This document shows, piece after piece, positions 59,292-64,000 of a DNA stretch of 64,000 nt. The DNA comes from Scheffersomyces stipitis CBS 6054 (taxonomy: Eukaryota; Ascomycota; Pichiomycetes; Serinales; Debaryomycetaceae). The stretch covers positions 2,790,001-2,854,000 of the forward strand of contig NC_009068.1 in assembly GCF_000209165.1 (NCBI RefSeq). Direction: 5' to 3'. Numbering within the stretch: position 1 is the stretch's first letter; each line of letters opens with the position of its first letter. The translations under genes were made by a program, and so were the position numbers. The notes under the pieces are model-generated. The model made no database searches, was not told the origin of the DNA, and saw only the letters and a list, made by a program, of their open reading frames with translations.

Positions 59292-60184
59292 TTGGCAGAG
59301 TATAAATGATATCAGAAACAAGAAATATGTATAACTGTTAAGCAGAAGGCCTGAAGAATATGTGACAAATTTTTCACTGGCATCCTTGTGGTTATATACG
59401 GATTGCTGACTCAATTCTATTTTGCAGTTGCTCCCAAGACGGCAACTGAGGGAGAATTAACCGCGTTGACGCTTGTCCCAGATCGTCAGTCCAACGCGAA
59501 GCTGGGGCGTAACTGCGATGGAAACGGAAGGAGAAGTCGCACTTCTCGCGCATGCCTGCCATTTCAGGCCTAACACAATCAGATTTTGCCGTTCTGGATA
59601 CGGTGGCTGGAGACTAAGCGCTCGCACGACATCTGTCTGGCTGCACGACATTAGGAGACTTTTTCGCAACATCTTCAGATATCAAGAACCGTACGGGGTT
59701 GATCTGGGGTGTGTTAAATTTGGTTAGTCAAATGCCATAAACACATAAGAGTTTGATTCCAAGTACTGATAGATATGAATTTATATATCGGTGATGCTAT
59801 AAATTTGATTTTGTTCAAATTTGGTATTTTCATTCATGAAATTCTTGTATCTCTTGACAATATGAATGGTTGGCAATACTGTGACTTTAATGAAACATGC
59901 TATTGATACCAAATCTGGTAAGCATTAGGTTACAGTATGGATACCACAAGACATTTGCGTTAGGCAAGAACTTTTACTTGTTTGCAACTTTTATTGCAAT
60001 TCTTAGTCATTGGCATTTGTATATTTGTTGCTCATACTTCAATTACCCTTCCAAGCCCAATAATCTTTTGAACATGACTGAAAAAAAATGGAACAACCAT
60101 TTCAACACTGTTCAGACTAAAGCTTGTTAGTCCTTCAAGTGTTCTGGCTTCATGTGAATGTATTCAAAATACAAAAAAAAACAA
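59292..60184. other. Intergenic region Zn2Cys6 promoter side / tRNA-Ile
   Basis: The part near the Zn2Cys6 gene (59400-59700) is relatively G/C-rich; the rest is AT-rich. The frame at 59897-60130 has an ATG but resembles nothing. Confidence 0.4.
60173..60181 (-). terminator. RNA polymerase III terminator of tRNA-Ile
   Basis: Nine consecutive T on the minus strand, beginning four bases after the tRNA 3' end. Confidence 0.85.
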
Positions 60185-60258
60185 TGGTCCCTAGCAGGAT
60201 CGAACTGCTGATCTTGGCGTTATTAGCACCACGCCTTAACCAACTGGGCCAAGGGACC
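60185..60258 (-). tRNA. tRNA-Ile (anticodon AAU), intronless
   Basis: The minus strand reads as a 74-nt cloverleaf. The acceptor GGTCCCT pairs with AGGGACC before the discriminator A. The D arm contains GGCCCAGTTGGTTAAGGC (A box), the anticodon loop CTAATAA gives AAT, and the T arm contains GTTCGATCC (B box). It resembles S. cerevisiae tRNA-Ile(AAU) closely. A run of nine T follows. Confidence 0.95.
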
Positions 60259-60987
60259 TTAATTGTGCGATAGAATCTTACTATTCAAATCAGTTAGTAT
60301 TAAAATCACGGGTTTTTGGTCACATGAATTACACTAATATAAGAATAATTATCTCTATTGTAATGGAATCATAGTATAAAAGTAACCATAGAATTCCAAG
60401 AGAACCTTGACATCAAATAGAATAGAATAAACCTGTATTGGACTGGGAGCGACTTAATTTTTTAGATGTTTTTGAACTTTGCAAAAAATATGGAAAAATA
60501 AGAAGAATGTACTTGGAAAACTTTATGTTTGTATTGTTAAAATAGATCAACTTCCTTTTCCAAATATGAGCTACTTTCTACTATATATTGATTACATGTA
60601 ACATTCTTAATACTATTATTCATTAACAGATCTTCGATAATTGAATGGTTGTGAAAAATACCGAAGCTGACTATGCGAATTACCATACTGATCTTCCATC
60701 TAACTCTAGTAAAGTATCCACAGAATACAATTTATTTAAATAAGCGTATATATTACACGATCACAATCTTTGCCAAATTAAGACCATTTATCTTACTTTC
60801 TCTTCCATATCCATTTCCAAACATAAAGAATTGTACTGATAGATCCACCCATTGAATTCTGGCCAGAACCAATCAAATTGTGCAAGCACACTACCTGTGA
60901 ACTTAGTCAAAAAATTTTCAGAGTTTCTCTACTCCAGGTTCAACTCTTTGGAATAGCAGCACATACGTGTTTACACATATATCTACC
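60259..60987. other. Intergenic region tRNA-Ile / MRPL51
   Basis: About 730 bases, AT-rich. tRNA 5' flanks often hold solo LTRs, but I could not define LTR ends or a target duplication here. The last 100 bases should be the MRPL51 promoter. Confidence 0.4.
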
Positions 60988-61410
60988 ATGCCTGTGAAAG
61001 CCATAGCCAAGACGTCGATTGCCCGCAATGGTATTGGTGCATTTGTTCTTCCCTGCCACAAGATTTCTGTACAATACTGTAACTGGGGAGGTTCCTCTTC
61101 TGGCTTGAGACAACTCTTGAAGTCAGGAAAGATGGATTCGATAGCGTCCCAGAAGTCTGGCGTCGTTTTTGATGTAGTAAAGAGAGTCGGACATCCAAAG
61201 TTGATCTTCCACTACAATAACAGCCAGAAGCAAGAAGTTGATATTGCTAATTTGGAAGCTAGTCAGATTGTAGAAAAGTTGAATGAGTACAGCCAGAGAT
61301 CAGGTGCTCCATTGTTCAAGTTCAACCACAAGGTTTTGTCTAACAACGACTCGGTCAGAGGTATCTGGTCGCCTATGCATGCTCCTAAGAGCCACAGACA
61401 CAAGATCTAA
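60988..61410 (+). CDS. MRPL51: Mitochondrial ribosomal protein MRPL51 (mL43)
   Basis: This is a protein of the large mitochondrial ribosomal subunit, of the L51/S25/CI-B8 fold. From ATG 60988 the protein has 140 residues, the length of S. cerevisiae Mrpl51. Landmarks are [20 protein letters not shown], then [19 protein letters not shown] near the start. The thioredoxin-like core ([20 protein letters not shown]) and the basic end APKSHRHKI follow. The frame extends seven codons upstream only from GTG. Confidence 0.93.
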   Translation: MPVKAIAKTSIARNGIGAFVLPCHKISVQYCNWGGSSSGLRQLLKSGKMDSIASQKSGVVFDVVKRVGHPKLIFHYNNSQKQEVDIANLEASQIVEKLNEYSQRSGAPLFKFNHKVLSNNDSVRGIWSPMHAPKSHRHKI

Positions 61411-62026
61411 AAGAATAAAGAGAAGATATGACGAACGCAGAAGTGAGAAATGATCAATGAAATAACTTCAAGAATTCTACGAAAATTTGAACTTGAAGAA
61501 ATCATTAGAATTGAAAAGAGAGAGAAAATCAGAAGAAGGAAGATCGTCAGAAAATGACGAAAAGAGGGATTACGAGTTCTATACTCGTAATGACTTCCTT
61601 GAGGATGTGAATCTCTCATTACAAAAGAGGTACCAGAGTGCCAATTTGCATGTACAATATATATATAAAGACATGGATCAAGTTGGTCCATGCGATTCTT
61701 CGTTGTAAATAGACTATTGAAGATACGAATAGCAGACCACAAAACGTACAGAGTAGGCAAGAGTACTGAAGACTCGAGCGAACAGATGTAGTAACAGTTA
61801 ATGACTTCATGAAAAGTCAAATTTTCCTATTCCAATATCCTACAAGTAATAAGAATAAATAAAAGATAATCTATTATGAAGTAAACGTCTTGAAGTTGAA
61901 TTAAATGACTATTAAGAAAAGTATGTTGAAATAAACTTTATAAATGCCCAGCTATTATATCATGATTAAATATGATTAGTACCCTGTAGTTGTAGCAGCC
62001 ATTGAATGACTTACCGAAGGGTTTTT
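61411..62026. other. Convergent intergenic region MRPL51 / methionine permease
   Basis: About 615 bases between two 3' ends. A Lys/Glu-rich frame at 61487-61708 opens only at TTG and is probably 3' UTR sequence. Confidence 0.4.
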
Positions 62027-63682
62027 CTAATTTATGCCCTTAGTATCGGAACTGTCGTTACCATCATTTTCGATTTCTTCCCTATTGGAACCATCATTTG
62101 CGATCTTGTAGATTTTGTTTCTCCAGAAACCGTCTTCACCAATGATTTCCTTTGAAACCAAGGTGTAGTTACCGATTTTTGGAAGGATCTTGGCCCAGAC
62201 AATCCAGTAAACTAAACCGATACCAAAGACACCCCAAGTGACAACGGCATGGATCCAGTATGGCAAAGAATTGTAGACAGTTTGTCCCTTCACTGGAGGA
62301 ATGTAAGGAGCAACAATCAAGTACAAGGAAGCTAAGAAGAAGAAAGCGACAACAGGCAAAGTGGCCTTAATAGGAGGGTTCCATTCGGTCAAACCTCTGT
62401 ATCTTTGGTAATAGACATAGAGCAATCCACCGGCAAGAACAGTGTTGACAACGTTCAATGGGTAAGAAATCAAGTTCAACACAAAGTTGTAAGCATCACC
62501 TGGAGGTGGAGCAACAATGGTGATGATACAGACAATCCAATGTTCCATCAAACCAACAAATGGAGTGCTGAAAGGTCTGGAAGTAGCAAAGAATCTCGAG
62601 AATGGCAAGGCACCTTCACGACCCAATTGTTGAACAATTCTACCCTGGGAGAAAATGACAGACATGACGTTGGCCCAGGCAGACAAAGCGACAAATACAG
62701 AGGCAGCCTTTTCAGCAGAGTCACCAAAAGCGAACTTGAAGAAGGAGGCAGCTAAAATTCTACCGGAACCAGCGATTTCTTCCTTTGGAACAACAGCAAA
62801 GTAAGCAATGTTAACAAACATATAGATAATACCCAAGAAGATAAAAGCGGTTGGAGCAGCGACTCTCAAGACTTTGACAGGGTTCTTGATTTCACCCAAA
62901 GCATAGTTAGCATTGGAGTAACCCACATACGACCAAATGACATTGTACAAAGCATTAACAATACCGAAAGCAGTAGGGGTTTCACCAGAGAAAGCATTGT
63001 GGAAGTTTCCAGTAGGGTGGAAGTTGTTAGTCTTGATACCACCACCAAGGGCAACCCAACCTGTGACTGTGATGAACAACACAATGAACACCTTGAAGAC
63101 ACCTAAGGAGTTGGCCAAGAACAAACCAGCCTTAACATTGATGGCATTGATTAAGAAGGCAAAGGTAATGACAGCAATACCAATACCTCTGGAGTTCCAT
63201 TGAGTAACTTCCTTGCCTGCGGCGTTCAAAATATATTCACCGACGACAATAGAGTTACCAGCAGCCCAACCCAAGAAGAAAACATAGGAAGCGTACATGG
63301 CAGTGACCAAGAATTTAGGCTTCTTGAACAAGTATTCTAAATAGTTCTTTTCACCACCGTTTCTAGGCAAGGCAGATCCCAATTCCATATACACCAACAA
63401 ACCGGAAAGTGCAATGATAGTACCTGCGAACCACATCATCAAGGCAGTTCCAACAGATCCAGAAAGGGCGAAAATAGTGGAACCAGTGGAAAACACACCG
63501 GCACCCAACATTCTGTTAAGCATCAAAAAGGTGGCCGAAACATAACCAATTTCCTTCTTGTTTTGATCAATTTGGATGACGGCAGCTTCGTTATCAGAGG
63601 CCGAAGTTAAACTGGCCGAGCCTGGCTGCTCATTGTGCTTCTCGTTAGTCGAGTTTGTTTTGTAGAAGTCAGTGAGACCCAT
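62027..63682 (-). CDS. MUP1: Methionine permease, MUP1/MUP3-type (LAT family)
   Basis: This is a plasma-membrane amino-acid permease of the L-type (LAT/APC) family, 551 residues with about 12 hydrophobic segments. The first, IGYVSATFLMLNRMLGAGVF, is typical of Mup1, as are the MELGSALPRNGGEKNYLEYL motif and IWSYVGYSNANYALGEIKNP. Mup1 imports methionine and cysteine with high affinity; a Mup3-like or thialysine/other substrate cannot be excluded. The N-terminal ~40 residues are polar, with Lys and Ser/Thr, as needed for ubiquitin-driven endocytosis. Codon use is highly biased toward preferred codons, suggesting strong expression. A TATA-like TATATAAC lies about 75 bases upstream. No clear Met31/32 or CACGTG site is seen in the 320 bases available. 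Confidence 0.85.
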   Translation of the reverse strand: MGLTDFYKTNSTNEKHNEQPGSASLTSASDNEAAVIQIDQNKKEIGYVSATFLMLNRMLGAGVFSTGSTIFALSGSVGTALMMWFAGTIIALSGLLVYMELGSALPRNGGEKNYLEYLFKKPKFLVTAMYASYVFFLGWAAGNSIVVGEYILNAAGKEVTQWNSRGIGIAVITFAFLINAINVKAGLFLANSLGVFKVFIVLFITVTGWVALGGGIKTNNFHPTGNFHNAFSGETPTAFGIVNALYNVIWSYVGYSNANYALGEIKNPVKVLRVAAPTAFIFLGIIYMFVNIAYFAVVPKEEIAGSGRILAASFFKFAFGDSAEKAASVFVALSAWANVMSVIFSQGRIVQQLGREGALPFSRFFATSRPFSTPFVGLMEHWIVCIITIVAPPPGDAYNFVLNLISYPLNVVNTVLAGGLLYVYYQRYRGLTEWNPPIKATLPVVAFFFLASLYLIVAPYIPPVKGQTVYNSLPYWIHAVVTWGVFGIGLVYWIVWAKILPKIGNYTLVSKEIIGEDGFWRNKIYKIANDGSNREEIENDGNDSSDTKGIN

Positions 63683-64000
63683 ATTGAAAAGCTTTTTGCA
63701 ATAATTGATTAGGCCATCCAGTCAAATTTTGCAATTGAGGGAAACTTTCAAGAGTTATATACTATTTTTTTTTCGTAAAGCAACCCCAGCGATAATACAG
63801 CAACCAAGAGATAGGCCAGAAAATTTTAGTCAGAAGTCTACAATTCCATTATGGCAAAACGATAGTGAGAGAAGCGCAGGGCCATCAGATATTAGACGTA
63901 ACAAAAAGAAATTTTGCTGCGCAGATGTTGCAGAAATGGTATCGCATGCAGGACACACAGTTTTCACAATGATTTTACCATTACGGCATACTGATTCTGG
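63683..64000. promoter_or_regulatory. Promoter region of the methionine permease
   Basis: It contains a TATA-like element near 63755-63762 and a T run. CACAGTTTT at about 63956-63964 is close to, but does not match, a Met31/32 site. The window ends here. Confidence 0.4.

Noticed and set aside
59897..60130. 77-codon frame left of tRNA-Ile, checked as possible retrotransposon debris
   Set aside because: No reverse transcriptase, integrase or LTR features; it looks like AT-rich chance sequence.
60300..60480. Possible solo LTR upstream of tRNA-Ile
   Set aside because: No matching TG...CA ends or target-site duplication could be found by eye.
61487..61708. Lys/Glu-rich frame downstream of MRPL51
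   Set aside because: It starts only at TTG, lies in a convergent 3' region and has no recognisable product.

Overview
The window is nuclear DNA of a budding yeast, most likely a CTG-clade (CUG-Ser) species of the Scheffersomyces/Debaryomyces/Candida type. It shows compact, mostly intronless genes, yeast-consensus introns, a complex I subunit, and homologues of many S. cerevisiae genes. CTG codons fall exactly where serine is conserved in Cyc8 and Pos5. The histone H3 gene also carries the residues of the CTG-clade H3 variant. The species cannot be fixed from the sequence alone, although the gene repertoire would suit Scheffersomyces stipitis.

Region by region. Positions 1-3.6 kb form a transposon graveyard: the 3' end of an unrecognised gene, a broken DDE transposase relic flanked by diverged direct repeats, and two non-autonomous inverted-repeat elements in opposite orientation. 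Positions 3.7-8.3 kb hold SRP68, HUT1 and a PFA3-type palmitoyltransferase. Positions 8.8-13 kb hold a GH5 glucosidase gene divergent from a lactose/cellodextrin-type sugar permease, sharing a 1.1-kb promoter region. Positions 13.7-22.2 kb hold RPD3, a POS5-type NADH kinase and, after a 2.3-kb gene-free stretch, the corepressor SSN6/CYC8. Positions 22.3-30.7 kb hold a RING-CH membrane protein, YSA1, SUS1, an F-box/leucine-rich protein with a decayed tail, and complex I subunit NUKM (PSST). Positions 32-43 kb hold the H3 variant gene, an NGR1-type RNA-binding protein and phospholipase D SPO14. Positions 43.6-53.7 kb hold a DOPA-dioxygenase-like protein, a VanZ-like membrane protein whose first exon is separated by an intron, MRX8, GAR1 and EDE1, which also has a short first exon and a 556-nt intron. 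Positions 54-64 kb hold two tandem TauD/JLP1-type dioxygenases, a short Zn2Cys6 factor, tRNA-Ile(AAU), MRPL51 and a MUP-type methionine permease.

Most genes are unrelated housekeeping functions. Two groups look functionally linked. One is the GH5/permease pair, possibly for beta-glucoside use. The other is the sulfur-themed right end: two sulfonate dioxygenases, one with Met31/32- and Cbf1-like promoter sites, a Zn2Cys6 protein and a methionine permease. Chromatin and transcription genes (RPD3, SSN6, SUS1, H3 variant) are scattered through the window, and nothing suggests that they are co-regulated. No bacterial-type operons, CRISPR arrays, rRNA or viral genes were seen.
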